Of a DNA stretch of 35,402 nt, positions 26,611 to 34,784 are shown piece by piece. A program made the translations under genes and the position numbers. This DNA comes from Cellvibrionaceae bacterium. GTDB taxonomy: Bacteria > Pseudomonadota > Gammaproteobacteria > Pseudomonadales > Cellvibrionaceae. The notes beneath the pieces were generated by a model, which did no database searches, had not been told where the DNA came from, and was given only the letters and a program-made list of their open reading frames with translations. Each line of letters opens with the position of its first letter. The stretch's first letter is position 1. Location of the stretch: positions 1 to 35,402 of the forward strand of contig JANQJP010000035.1 in NCBI GenBank assembly GCA_028281575.1, written 5' to 3'.

Positions 26611-26720
26611 ATGTAAGTCTTGACGGGCTTTGTACAACAAATGCCTGTTAAAGTTTCATATTCAGTGCGGCAAATAGGGCCGTTGATGCGGACACAAATA
26701 AAATAAACTAGGAGATTGTG

Positions 26721-28331
26721 ATGACCCTCAGAGGCAGAGAAGTTCTTAAAAATCCGAGATTAAATAAAGGCACCGCATTCACTCAGCATGAACGCGATGA
26801 ATTGGGGCTTAACGGTGTTTTACCTCCTGTAATTAGTACAATGGAGCAGCAAGTTGAACGTGCGCTGGCGAATATGCGACGCCAGTCGACGGACATCGAC
26901 AAATATATATTTCTGAGTTCTCTACAAAAACGCAACGAGCGACTTTATTTCCGTCTATTAATTGAACATACGCAAGAGCTTATGCCGCTGGTATATACAC
27001 CTACGGTCGGGCAGGCCTGCGAAGAATTTGCCGCAATTTTTCGGGAGACCGCCGGTTTTTATATTACGCCCAACGATCGCGGCAATATTGAATCTGTGCT
27101 GGCTAATTGGCCTGAACAGGATGTTCGCTTGATTGTTGTGACGGATGGTGAGCGCATTCTTGGCTTAGGCGACCTGGGCGCGAACGGAATGGGAATTCCA
27201 ATTGGCAAGCTGGCCCTTTATTGCGCCTGCGCCGGCGTCGATCCGCAACAGTGTATGCCGATAATGTTGGATGTCGGCACTGAAAATCAGGGCTTTTTGT
27301 GTGACCCGTTTTATCTTGGCTTGCAGCAGCCGCGATTGCGAGGCGAAGAGTACGACGCATTTATCGAAGAATTTATTCAAGCAGTAAAATCCCGTTTTCC
27401 GAATGCCTTGTTGCAGTTTGAAGATTTTGCGACGCCTAATGCGGTGAAATTGCTCGAGCGCTATCGCGACGAGCTACTCTGTTTTAACGATGATATTCAG
27501 GGTACCGCTGCGGTTGCTGTTGCAGGGCTTATCGCGAGTACCTGCGTTACAAAAAAAGCCTTATCCGATCAAAAGTTTTTGTTTTTCGGTGCGGGTTCGG
27601 CATCGACCGGTATCGGTGCGCTGCTGGTCAAGGCGCTCCAACGCGAAGGTTTGAGCGAGCAAGAGGCGCGCGACCGGCTCTTTTATATCAATAGAAAAGG
27701 CTTGGTTACGCAGCATCATGCGGATTCGCTCGGCTCGCATTTGCTGCCATTTGCCAAAGATATGGCGGATATGAGTTTTGACGAGACTTTGCGTGAAGTG
27801 CGGCCGGACGTGCTTATCGGTGCTAGTGGTACGCCTGGGGTCTTTACCAGAGACGTCATTGAATTTATGGGTTCTATTCATGAGGCACCGGTGATTTTTG
27901 CGTTATCCAACCCGACGTCAAAGGCGGAGTGTACCGCACAGGATGCCTATGGCTGGACCGACGGTCGCGCCGTATTTGCCAGCGGCAGTCCGTTCGGGGT
28001 CGTGCACATCAACGGCGAAATTAAAGTACCTGGACAGGGCAATAACGCCTATATTTTCCCAGGCTTGGGTCTCGGTGCCCTGCACGGCGGTGCTGCGCGC
28101 ATCACCGATGAAATGTTAATTACATCGGCGGAAACGTTGGCTACCTGTGTCACTGATACCGAAATTGCCCAAGGTTGTTTGTACCCACCTTTGCAAACGA
28201 TTCGTGAGGTATCGGTAAAAATAGCCGTCGCTGTCGCTGAAAAGGCGCAGGAACTTGGCGATGTAAAAGCGCCTTTGCCGGCCGATTTTGAGCAAGGCCT
28301 GCGCGCTGCGCTTTATGACCCGAATTACTAG
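26721..28331 (+). CDS. maeA: NAD-dependent malic enzyme
   Basis: It oxidatively decarboxylates malate to pyruvate with reduction of NAD. A GTG at 26718 precedes ATG 26721; the ATG has the better distance from AGGAG and gives 536 residues, somewhat shorter than E. coli MaeA. Motifs are MPLVYTPTVGQACEEF (malate/Tyr region), VVTDGERILGLGDLGANGMGIPIGKLALY, FNDDIQGTAAV with metal-binding Asp residues, the nucleotide fold FFGAGSASTGIGALL, and ALSNPTSKAEC. The class with full-length N-terminal domain is usually NAD-preferring. It sits between avtA and alr with its own ribosome site. Confidence 0.93.
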   Translation: MTLRGREVLKNPRLNKGTAFTQHERDELGLNGVLPPVISTMEQQVERALANMRRQSTDIDKYIFLSSLQKRNERLYFRLLIEHTQELMPLVYTPTVGQACEEFAAIFRETAGFYITPNDRGNIESVLANWPEQDVRLIVVTDGERILGLGDLGANGMGIPIGKLALYCACAGVDPQQCMPIMLDVGTENQGFLCDPFYLGLQQPRLRGEEYDAFIEEFIQAVKSRFPNALLQFEDFATPNAVKLLERYRDELLCFNDDIQGTAAVAVAGLIASTCVTKKALSDQKFLFFGAGSASTGIGALLVKALQREGLSEQEARDRLFYINRKGLVTQHHADSLGSHLLPFAKDMADMSFDETLREVRPDVLIGASGTPGVFTRDVIEFMGSIHEAPVIFALSNPTSKAECTAQDAYGWTDGRAVFASGSPFGVVHINGEIKVPGQGNNAYIFPGLGLGALHGGAARITDEMLITSAETLATCVTDTEIAQGCLYPPLQTIREVSVKIAVAVAEKAQELGDVKAPLPADFEQGLRAALYDPNY

Positions 28332-28443
28332 CGCTTGTGTCCCCGCTAATTTGGTCGTCACTACAGAAATAGTGCGGACAAGCCCTGGCAAGTTGAGTCC
28401 CGCTCCGGTTATATTCTCGCTGAATTAGGCGTGGTTTTTTTGA

Positions 28444-29535
28444 ATGTCTTCACCATTTTGCGAGTTAAAAATAAACCTGGGTGCGATTGCGTCAAATTGG
28501 CGCAAGTTGAGTAAGTTGTCTGCTTCAGCCGAGTGTGCGGCGGTTGTTAAAGCCGATGCTTACGGTTTGGGTGTTTCGCGTGTCGCCCCGAGCTTATATG
28601 GCGCGGGTTGCCGGGTTTTTTTCGTCGCCACTGTTGCCGAAGGCCAGCAGCTCGTATCGCTTATCCCTGACGACAGTCGCGTCTTTATATTATCGGGAAT
28701 ATATCCAGGTGAAGAGCAGGCATGTATCGATGCCGGCCTTATACCCGTTTTATTGTCGCTCGATATGCTGCTGCGCTGGAAGTCCTGTCACGGTAGTCGT
28801 GATGCTCTCGCCGCGTTAAAAATTGATACTGGCATGGGCCGTCTCGGTTTTAGTGCGGAGGACTACCGTCAGTTGCTCCTGTCGCCTAATTTACTCGAAG
28901 GCGTGAATATATGTTTGGTGCTCAGCCATCTGGCATGCGCCGACGAGCCGCGTCATCTGCTTAATCAAAATCAGCTGCAGCGTTTTGCTCAAATAAAATC
29001 CGATTTGGCGTCGCGCTTACCCAAAGCGAGATTTAGCCTGGCTAATTCTGCCGGACTCGCGCTGGGTGATGAATTTTATTTCGATATACTGCGACCGGGG
29101 ATCGCGCTTTATGGCGGCCAGGCATCTGTTGGCAAACTGATTGAATTGGACCACACCGTCGAACTTCAATTAAAGATTATACAAACGCGCCGCTTGGTTA
29201 AGGGCAGTAGCGTAGGCTATGGCGCTACGAAAATATTTGATCGAGAGCGCTTGATTGCAACCGCGGCAGGGGGGTATGCAGATGGGATTTTTAGATCCTT
29301 GAGTAATTCGGGTTGTGGTTATTGCGAAGGCTTTCGCGTACCTATCGTCGGGCGCGTGTCGATGGATTCCACGATGTTCGATATTACCGATGTGAACAAT
29401 CCCGCCGCCAGCTATATCGAATTACTGGGCGCGCATCAGAGCATTGATGGTTTGGCACGGGATGCCAATACTATTTCCTACGAATTATTAACCTCGCTCG
29501 GGGAACGGTTTAAGCGCACATATATCGACGCATAA
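28444..29535 (+). CDS. alr: alanine racemase
   Basis: It converts L-alanine to D-alanine for peptidoglycan, with PLP. The 363-residue product has the PLP lysine Lys36 in AAVVKADAYGLG, LKIDTGMGRLG, LANSAG, LRPGIALYGG, the catalytic Tyr in VGYGATKIF and RVSMDSTMFDIT. The ATG follows a T-run with no strong Shine-Dalgarno. It converges on the GH94 remnant, whose end is four bases away. Confidence 0.95.
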   Translation: MSSPFCELKINLGAIASNWRKLSKLSASAECAAVVKADAYGLGVSRVAPSLYGAGCRVFFVATVAEGQQLVSLIPDDSRVFILSGIYPGEEQACIDAGLIPVLLSLDMLLRWKSCHGSRDALAALKIDTGMGRLGFSAEDYRQLLLSPNLLEGVNICLVLSHLACADEPRHLLNQNQLQRFAQIKSDLASRLPKARFSLANSAGLALGDEFYFDILRPGIALYGGQASVGKLIELDHTVELQLKIIQTRRLVKGSSVGYGATKIFDRERLIATAAGGYADGIFRSLSNSGCGYCEGFRVPIVGRVSMDSTMFDITDVNNPAASYIELLGAHQSIDGLARDANTISYELLTSLGERFKRTYIDA

Positions 29536-29539
29536 CATG

Positions 29540-29896
29540 TTAATTCGGAAGAATAAGTTCCACCTTGTAATTACGTCCTTTTTCTATCTCCGCGAAATGC
29601 AGGCGTGCTTGTCTTATCCCGTCGACAAAGAGTTGTGTCGTTTCAACATCGCCTCTATTTATTGTTACGTTAAATTGAGCGCCGCGAAATTCCCGGGAGA
29701 CGTTTGCCTGGTCCCAGTCGGATGGCAATTGCGGTTCGAATCGTAGTCCATTTTTATCGCCACGCAAACCAAAAAGGCCATCGATCAGGCAGCGATAAAA
29801 CCAGTGAACTGTTTCTGTATTAAACAATTGGCTGGGTTCGTCCAGCCGAGTAGGTGACTTAATCTGTCTTTGGATGCGGTGTTCATATTTTTCTAA
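29540..29896 (-). pseudogene. C-terminal remnant of a GH94 phosphorylase (cellobionate/cellobiose type)
   Basis: The minus-strand frame is open from just after TAG 29897-29899 to 29540 but has no ATG near its beginning; the longest annotated start is TTG at 29827. The translated part includes NTETVHWFYRCLIDGLFGLRG, LRFEPQLPSDWDQANVSREFRGA and VTINRG, which match the C-terminal end of GH94 disaccharide phosphorylases. The other 85% or so of such an enzyme (usually about 800 residues) is missing. The remnant follows the gntK stop by nine bases on the same strand, as if it had been the next gene of that operon before deletion. Cellobionic acid phosphorylase makes gluconate, the GntK substrate, so this identity is favoured, but the fragment alone cannot separate GH94 types. 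Confidence 0.7.
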
Positions 29897-29908
29897 CTAG
29901 TGGATTTT

Positions 29909-30460
29909 TTATTTTTCATTCATCGAATGGATAAACGACAGGCTCTGATTAAAAAGCGTATCGATATCGGTCGAAACATCTAAAGCAAAAACGTTTGTTG
30001 TTATTTCCGGCGGCTCCATCGCATCGATTTGGCTGGCGAGAAGCGTCGCTGGCATAAAATGGTTTGCGCGCTGGTTAATTCGTTGTTCAATCAGTGCGGT
30101 ATCGCCGTGTAAATAAATAATCAGGTTATCGAAGCCGGCGCTAAAAATAGTTTGCCTGTGTGTTTTTCTCAGACCCGAGAATGCGAGAACACAACTGCGT
30201 TGGGCGTGTTTAGACGAGCGAAGAAATTGAGAGAGTTTGTTTATCCATGGTTCACGCATGGCTTCAGATAGGGCGTGCCCCTGTGACATTCGTGTTTTTG
30301 ATTCTTCACTGTGGAAGTCGTCAGCGTCTATAAAAGTGAAGTGATAGTGGTCCGCGATTTTTCGCGCTAAGGTCGATTTTCCCGTGCCTGATACGCCCAT
30401 AACCAGCACGAGTGTCGGGAGCGGAGTCTCTGTCGCTGAAGGTACGTGACTTGTTTGCAT
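29909..30460 (-). CDS. gntK: gluconokinase, thermoresistant-type
   Basis: It phosphorylates D-gluconate to 6-phosphogluconate for the Entner-Doudoroff and pentose phosphate routes. An earlier start at 30565 would cover the operator, so ATG 30460 is preferred (183 residues). The P-loop GVSGTGKST is at 22-30, with DADDFHSEESKTRM and GHALSEAMREPW following. LAFSGLRKTHR corresponds to the family CSALKxxYR region, and RANHFMPATLLASQIDAMEPP is the diagnostic later block. It diverges from a GntR-like repressor across a palindromic operator and is followed directly by a truncated GH94 gene. No gluconate permease is in the window. Confidence 0.93.
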   Translation of the reverse strand: MQTSHVPSATETPLPTLVLVMGVSGTGKSTLARKIADHYHFTFIDADDFHSEESKTRMSQGHALSEAMREPWINKLSQFLRSSKHAQRSCVLAFSGLRKTHRQTIFSAGFDNLIIYLHGDTALIEQRINQRANHFMPATLLASQIDAMEPPEITTNVFALDVSTDIDTLFNQSLSFIHSMNEK

Positions 30461-30497
30461 AAGCGGTTCTTGCACAAATTTGCGCCAGTATATAGTA

Positions 30498-30519
30498 AAA
30501 ATGGTAGCGCTACCATTTT
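30498..30519. promoter_or_regulatory. 22-bp perfect palindromic LacI-family operator
   Basis: AAAATGGTAGC (30498-30508) is followed immediately by its exact complement. The central CG step and TGGTAGC half-sites fit LacI/GntR-type operators. It lies 38 bases upstream of the chosen gntK start and 64 bases upstream of the divergent repressor start, so one site could control both. Confidence 0.85.
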
Positions 30520-30582
30520 GCGATCTAGCTGCACAATGCGTGTTGGTTTCTGTTACGCTGCGCACAATTCAGGAAGCGTGTG

Positions 30583-31623
30583 ATGGTGAATTCTAGTAAG
30601 CGAGAAGCGCTTGGGCGCCGCAAAAGCAAGCGGGTGACGCTGGCTGATGTTGCCGCGAAAGCCGGTGTCAGTGCAATTACGGCGTCGAGGGTTGTAAATG
30701 ACTATCCCGGTGTGCGCGCTCAGTTAAGGCAAAAAGTCGAAGCCGCTATTAACGAGCTCGGCTATATTCCAAACCGCTCGGCGAGTGCGCTCGCGTCCTC
30801 TCGCTCCAAGATTATTGGTGTGCTTATTCCATCGTTATCGAATGTCGTGTTTAACGATGTTTTACGCGGAATTTATGATCTCGCCGTTCCGGCCAAATAT
30901 CAGGTATTCCTCGCCGATACGCATTATTCGGCTGAGGAAGAGCAGAGGTCGATACGCTCTTTAATAAGCCTGTCCCCAGAAGCGATGATTATTACCGGCG
31001 GAGATCAGACCAGTATGGCCCGACGCACGCTCGAATCTGCCGGTATTCCCGTTGTGCAAATTATGGATAAGCTCGCCCAGCCTATTGATATGAACATTGG
31101 TTTTTCACATTCGGAGGCTGGTGTCGCGGTGGCAAATATGTTGTTGGAGAAGGGGTATCAGCGTGTTGGTTTCATAGGTGCCCGCATGGATCCGCGCACC
31201 TGTGATCGCCTGGCGGGTTTTAAAGCGGCGCTTACGCGCGCTTCAAAATTTGATCCAACGCTGGTGGTCACCAGCAATGATCCATCTTCGCTGGCAAAAG
31301 GGGCTGAGCTTATGCGCGAGTTGCTTGCGCACCCGGGTATCAGTTGCGATGCGGTATTTTGTTGTAACGACGATTTGGCGCTCGGCGCTCTGCAGGCCTG
31401 CAAGGCCATGCACATAGATGTACCGGGAGCGTTCGGCATTTGCGGCTTTAATGATATTGAGATGGCCGGGTTTTGCAGCCCTCCGCTGACGAGCGTGCGG
31501 GTGAGCCGTTATCAAATGGGTTATCAGGCGATGGAAATGGTGTTTGCCCGGCTTGAAGGCATTGATGTCCCTGATCGGGTAGACAGCGGTTTCGAAATTA
31601 TCTTTCGTGAATCGACGCGCTAA
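30583..31623 (+). CDS. gntR: LacI-family transcriptional repressor, GntR (gluconate) type
   Basis: GTG 30580 and ATG 30583 both follow AGGAAG; the ATG is better spaced, giving 346 residues. The N-terminal helix-turn-helix (VTLADVAAKAGVSAITASRVVNDYPGVR) and hinge helix (IPNRSASALASSRSKIIGVLIPSLSNVVF) are followed by a periplasmic-binding-protein-like sugar domain. Several stretches (VLRGIYDLA, AGIPVVQIMD, IGFIGARMDPRT-like, FCCNDDLALGA) resemble E. coli GntR more than LacI. It diverges from gntK with a shared palindrome between them. The effector is probably gluconate or 6-phosphogluconate; this is inferred from the neighbour. Confidence 0.85.
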   Translation: MVNSSKREALGRRKSKRVTLADVAAKAGVSAITASRVVNDYPGVRAQLRQKVEAAINELGYIPNRSASALASSRSKIIGVLIPSLSNVVFNDVLRGIYDLAVPAKYQVFLADTHYSAEEEQRSIRSLISLSPEAMIITGGDQTSMARRTLESAGIPVVQIMDKLAQPIDMNIGFSHSEAGVAVANMLLEKGYQRVGFIGARMDPRTCDRLAGFKAALTRASKFDPTLVVTSNDPSSLAKGAELMRELLAHPGISCDAVFCCNDDLALGALQACKAMHIDVPGAFGICGFNDIEMAGFCSPPLTSVRVSRYQMGYQAMEMVFARLEGIDVPDRVDSGFEIIFRESTR

Positions 31624-31663
31624 AGTGCCGGCAGGTCCTCTAGTATGATGTCTGCAAATTTAT

Positions 31664-32668
31664 ATGGCTAAGGCGGCGAATTTGACCAAACTCAGTTCAA
31701 CTTGCGTGCATATTTTACGTTTACTCGCCGACGGCAAATTGCGATCCGGAGAAGAGCTTGGCGCGGCTGTCGAGATTAGTCGGGCCGCTATAGCCAAACA
31801 CATAAAACGGATTAATGCGCTCGGTCTAAGTGTCGAAAGCGTTCGTGGCAAAGGGTATCGACTGCTTAATCCAATCGACTTGCTCGAAGAAGCATCAATC
31901 AGGCAGGCCTGCGGCGAAGAGGCGGCCCCTTTGCTCAAAGAGGTGAAATTGTTTGAGGAAATTGATTCCACTAATGCGTATTTGATGGGCCTGGCTGCGG
32001 CAGGCAGTGCCCATGGTGTTCTCTGTGCGGCTGAAAGTCAGTCTCAGGGAAGGGGGCGTCGGGGGCGGCTTTGGCATAGCCCCTTTGCGCAAAATATCTA
32101 TTTATCCGTAGCCTGGCGCGTTGATGGCGGCGTTGCGCAACTCGAAGGTTTAAGTTTGGCTGTGGGTGTCGTGATAAGTGAGGTGCTGGAGTCGCTGGGT
32201 GTAAATGGTGTTGGACTCAAATGGCCAAATGATATTTTTATCGACGGTAAAAAGCTCGGTGGCGTGCTGGTCGAATTAAGTGGCGATTTGGCGAGCGATT
32301 GCACGGCAATTGTTGGCGTTGGACTCAACGTCCAGATGAATGATAAAGCGGATAGCTCCATTGACCAGCCCTGGGCGAACCTGCGTGAATATGGGTATCG
32401 CGGTAATAGGAATGCACTCGTGGGCCGCTTGGCGGCAGCGCTACTCGGTGTGTTAGACGCTTATCGCGCGTCGGGTTTTGCTGCTTATCAGCAGCGTTGG
32501 AATATGCGGAGCATATATCGGGATGTGATGGTGAAGCTGGTGTCCGGTTCGACCTGCGTCACCGGGCAGATGCGAGGTGTTTCGCCGCGAGGTGAATTGT
32601 TGCTGTTAAAGGATGGCAAGCTGGAGCCTTATTCAGGCGGCGAACTCAGTTTGAGGGTGTCGCAATGA
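31664..32668 (+). CDS. birA: biotin-protein ligase / biotin operon repressor
   Basis: BirA makes biotinyl-AMP, transfers biotin to BCCP and, with an N-terminal domain, represses bio genes. The 334-residue product has the winged helix (LRSGEELGAAVEISRAAIAKHIKRI, about 26-50), the catalytic GRGRRGRLWHSP loop (129-140), LKWPNDIFIDGKKLGGVLVE (185-204) and GVGLNVQMN, then a C-terminal SH3-like domain. The DNA-binding domain is present, so the regulatory role may be kept. Its stop overlaps the coaX start by four bases. Confidence 0.95.
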   Translation: MAKAANLTKLSSTCVHILRLLADGKLRSGEELGAAVEISRAAIAKHIKRINALGLSVESVRGKGYRLLNPIDLLEEASIRQACGEEAAPLLKEVKLFEEIDSTNAYLMGLAAAGSAHGVLCAAESQSQGRGRRGRLWHSPFAQNIYLSVAWRVDGGVAQLEGLSLAVGVVISEVLESLGVNGVGLKWPNDIFIDGKKLGGVLVELSGDLASDCTAIVGVGLNVQMNDKADSSIDQPWANLREYGYRGNRNALVGRLAAALLGVLDAYRASGFAAYQQRWNMRSIYRDVMVKLVSGSTCVTGQMRGVSPRGELLLLKDGKLEPYSGGELSLRVSQ

Positions 32669-33432
32669 TTCTTTATCTCGATCAAGGTAATACTGCGCTG
32701 AAGTGGCGCCTGTGTTCCAGCGCAGCGTGCGCGGGAGTAGAAGGTCGCGATGATGATGACGCATTGATGAATCTGCATCGCGCCTTGTCCAACATCGGCC
32801 ACCGCTCCGTGGACGAAGTTTGGTTGGCAAATGTGGCGGGTGTCGAGAAGTTAGACCAGCTTACGGTTGCTTTGCAAAAAATATGTAAAAATACGATCCG
32901 TCCGCTGAGTGTCGAGCGCCATTTGGCTGGTGTAACGCCAGCGTACAAAGATTTGTCGTCATTGGGGGTGGATCGCTGGCTGACAATGTTGGCCGCTCAC
33001 CAGGATTACGTTGGCGCCAGTTTGATTATCTCGCTGGGTACTGCGCTTACAGTTGATCTGCTCGATGCATCTGGGCGGCATTTGGGTGGTTTAATTGCGC
33101 CTGGTTGGCAAATAGTGAAATCGACCCTGCAGCATCGAGTTGCGGACATTGTTGCGCAGCCATCAGTCCTGAATTTTGCGGGTTTGGGTGCAAGTACTGA
33201 AGATTGTGTACAGAATGGTGCGAGCTTTATGGTGCTAAGCTTTATCGAACGTGCCATTGAGCAGTTTGGTGGCATTGCTTCTACGACAATTCTTTGCGGA
33301 GGTGATGCTGTGCAGGTTGCCGGGTTTGTGAATGCCGATGTTGTTGTGAGAGAAACTCTAGTGCTTGACGGGATTTGTGTTGCGAGGCGTGCGTATCTCG
33401 AAGCGGCCGATAAAAATAAGAAGGGTTTTTGA
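32665..33432 (+). CDS. coaX: type III pantothenate kinase
   Basis: It phosphorylates pantothenate, the first step of CoA synthesis, replacing the unrelated CoaA found beside birA in E. coli. The 255-residue product has the ASKHA phosphate loop YLDQGNTALKW with Asp6, LGVDRWLTMLAAH, SLGTALTVDLLD and GGLIAPGWQI. The start overlaps the end of birA (ATGA-type overlap), indicating translational coupling. The birA-coaX pair followed by a SPOR protein is the Pseudomonas arrangement. Confidence 0.95.
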   Translation: MILYLDQGNTALKWRLCSSAACAGVEGRDDDDALMNLHRALSNIGHRSVDEVWLANVAGVEKLDQLTVALQKICKNTIRPLSVERHLAGVTPAYKDLSSLGVDRWLTMLAAHQDYVGASLIISLGTALTVDLLDASGRHLGGLIAPGWQIVKSTLQHRVADIVAQPSVLNFAGLGASTEDCVQNGASFMVLSFIERAIEQFGGIASTTILCGGDAVQVAGFVNADVVVRETLVLDGICVARRAYLEAADKNKKGF

Positions 33433-34160
33433 TGCGGCTTATATTTTTTAGCTTGTGTATCGTGAATATTGTTATCGCTGTTTGGGGCTTATTTCTCCGT
33501 GCTGACGACAGCTTTGCCGCAGGGGAGGCGGGCGTGGCTAAAACTGCGGAGCTTCGTGCAGCGGGTTCGGAGCAGTTTGATGGCGGTCAGTTGGATCAGG
33601 CAGTTCATTTGACAAGTGATTCTCCAGAGCCGTTCGAGGAGGCGCCTGAAGTCCAGTTGCCTTCGGTACTGCCCGGTGAGTCGAAAGGCTTGTGCGAACT
33701 GGTTGGTCCTTTCGAAAGCAGATCCAATGCAGAAAACTTTAGCGAGCGCTTGCTTTCTATCGATGTGAAGTCGACCGTCGAGAATATCGAATTGCCTGCA
33801 GGTCAGAGTTATTGGGTCCACCTAAAGCCTGAGCTAAATTCTGATGCCGCCTTTCGCAGGCTTTCTGAACTGCAGTCGCAGGGCATCGAAAGTTACGTCA
33901 TTCGAAAAGGTGAGCTGCAAAATGCCATTTCACTCGGTGTTTTCACATACAAAGACCTGGCCACAAGACGCCTTACTTCCCTGAAAAAAATGGGGCTTGC
34001 CCCTCAAATCACCGTTGTTGAGCGCACCCAAATTGAAGTTTGGGTGATGCTACAGCCTGTGGAAGTTCAGAAAATGAGCGAAATAACCTGGACCCGCATG
34101 CTGCAAGGCCTCAGATCTCAAGAAAGACGGCAAAATTTCTGTTTAGATGTTGCTTCATGA
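33432..34160 (+). CDS. SPOR-like single-span membrane protein downstream of coaX
   Basis: The product of about 242 residues starts at an ATG sharing one base with the coaX stop. An N-terminal helix (LIFFSLCIVNIVIAVWGLFL) anchors it, a low-complexity acidic linker follows (to about 75), and the C-terminal part has LCELVGPFESRSNAENFSERL and VIRKGELQNAISLGVFTYKDLATRRL, the SPOR-type pattern of peptidoglycan-binding domains. It corresponds by position to the SPOR protein after coaX in Pseudomonas. A role at the septum or cell wall is inferred from the domain. The promoter of the tRNA-tuf operon lies in its last codons. Confidence 0.8.
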   Translation: MRLIFFSLCIVNIVIAVWGLFLRADDSFAAGEAGVAKTAELRAAGSEQFDGGQLDQAVHLTSDSPEPFEEAPEVQLPSVLPGESKGLCELVGPFESRSNAENFSERLLSIDVKSTVENIELPAGQSYWVHLKPELNSDAAFRRLSELQSQGIESYVIRKGELQNAISLGVFTYKDLATRRLTSLKKMGLAPQITVVERTQIEVWVMLQPVEVQKMSEITWTRMLQGLRSQERRQNFCLDVAS

Positions 34161-34178
34161 AGTAACTTTCACTAGAAT
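34150..34178 (+). promoter_or_regulatory. stable-RNA promoter of the tRNA-tuf operon
   Basis: TTGCTT (34150-34155), a 17-base spacer and TAGAAT (34173-34178) are followed by a GC-rich discriminator (CCCGCC), as in stringently controlled tRNA promoters. It overlaps the end of the SPOR gene and lies 42 bases before the first tRNA. Confidence 0.75.
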
Positions 34179-34220
34179 CCCGCCTCCACAATTGGCAGTA
34201 GCCGAATTGACTGGATTTAA

Positions 34221-34296
34221 GCTGGTGTAGCTCAGTTGGTAGAGCAGCTGACTTGTAATCAGCCGGTCGGGGGTTCGACTCCTCTCACCAGCTCCA
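34221..34296 (+). tRNA. thrU: tRNA-Thr(TGT)
   Basis: A 76-base cloverleaf with encoded CCA: acceptor GCTGGTG/CACCAGC, D-arm AGCTCAGTTGGTAGAGC, anticodon loop CTTGTAA (TGT), T-arm CGGGGGTTCGACTCCTCTC with imperfect pairing. First tRNA of the operon, as thrU in E. coli. Confidence 0.95.
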
Positions 34297-34360
34297 TTTT
34301 CTGCAGCTACTAATAAATAAGAATTAGAAAGTTGTATTTGCCCGTTGGCAGTTGAACAGC

Positions 34361-34446
34361 GCAGGGGTTCCCGAGTTGCCAAAGGGATCAGACTGGCTTT
34401 TAGAGGTCGCCCCAGGCGGCCTGACGCGCAAGCTTCGGTGGTTCGA
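34361..34446 (+). pseudogene. broken copy of tRNA-Tyr (5' part)
   Basis: Bases 34361-34395 match the intact tRNA-Tyr at 34621-34655 with one change (T for G at 34377). The anticodon segment TAAAT of the real gene is then replaced by 25 bases (34396-34420) that with neighbours form a GGTCGCC/GGCGGCC hairpin. Identity resumes at CTGACGCGCAAGCTTCGG and runs to GGTTCGA in the T-loop (34446). The rest of the T-arm and acceptor is separated by an insert; AATCCACCCC, matching the tRNA's 3' T-arm, reappears at 34583-34592. It has no usable anticodon and cannot be a working tRNA. Confidence 0.9.
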
Positions 34447-34582
34447 CAAATTTGCCGGGAGCAAATTTGGTCCGCGTAGATAGAAATAAAGGCTGTGTTG
34501 CCGTTTCTACTTTGATGCGAATTATTGTTGCCGTTGGGGTTGGTTAAGCGGACCCGAAGGGCGAAGGCAGGAAGCCTGAAGC
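34447..34582. repeat. hairpin-rich insert at the T-loop of the broken tRNA-Tyr copy
   Basis: 136 bases separate the GGTTCGA and AATCC halves of the T-loop. The insert starts with a perfect hairpin (CAAATTTGC / GCAAATTTG with loop CGGGA) and ends with GACCCGAAGGG (34551-34561) and an AGGC...GCCT stem. The GACCCGAAGGG element recurs in the insert at 34785-34855. No protein is evident. Confidence 0.7.
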
Positions 34583-34620
34583 AATCCACCCCAAGGGGTG
34601 AGGATAGTAAAACGGTGTGC

Positions 34621-34704
34621 GCAGGGGTTCCCGAGTGGCCAAAGGGATCAGACTGTAAATCTGACGCGCAAGCTTCGGTGGTTCGAATCCACCCCCCTGC
34701 ACCA
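34621..34704 (+). tRNA. tyrU: tRNA-Tyr(GTA)
   Basis: An 84-base class II tRNA with encoded CCA: acceptor GCAGGGG/CCCCTGC, anticodon loop CTGTAAA (GTA) in stem TCAGA/TCTGA, a long variable arm (CGCGCAAGCTTCG) and T-arm GGTGGTTCGAATCCACC. It is the intact member of a damaged repeat cluster. Confidence 0.96.
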
Positions 34705-34720
34705 TATTAAGAAGCGAGCC
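34686..34720 (+). repeat. 35-bp direct repeat, first copy (tRNA-Tyr 3' end plus trailer)
   Basis: The last 19 bases of tRNA-Tyr (AATCCACCCCCCTGCACCA) plus 16 trailer bases (TATTAAGAAGCGAGCC) recur exactly at 34856-34890. Weaker similarity continues after both copies (a GATGG...GAG.GTA.AAAG pattern), so the duplicated unit is longer and diverged. The period is 170 bases. Confidence 0.9.
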
Positions 34721-34784
34721 GTCAGGAGATGGTTTGAGGGTAGAAAAGAACACGTTGGGGTGGATGAGATCCACCGCGGTTCGA

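Noticed and set aside
30461..30565. Longer gntK start at 30565
   Set aside because: The added 35 residues are not like the family N-terminus and the region contains the palindromic operator.
34155..34589. Minus-strand frame with an ERSRTPDRLITSQLLYQLSYTSL-like translation
   Set aside because: It is the reverse-strand translation of tRNA-Thr and the broken tRNA-Tyr copy, a well-known false protein in tRNA regions.
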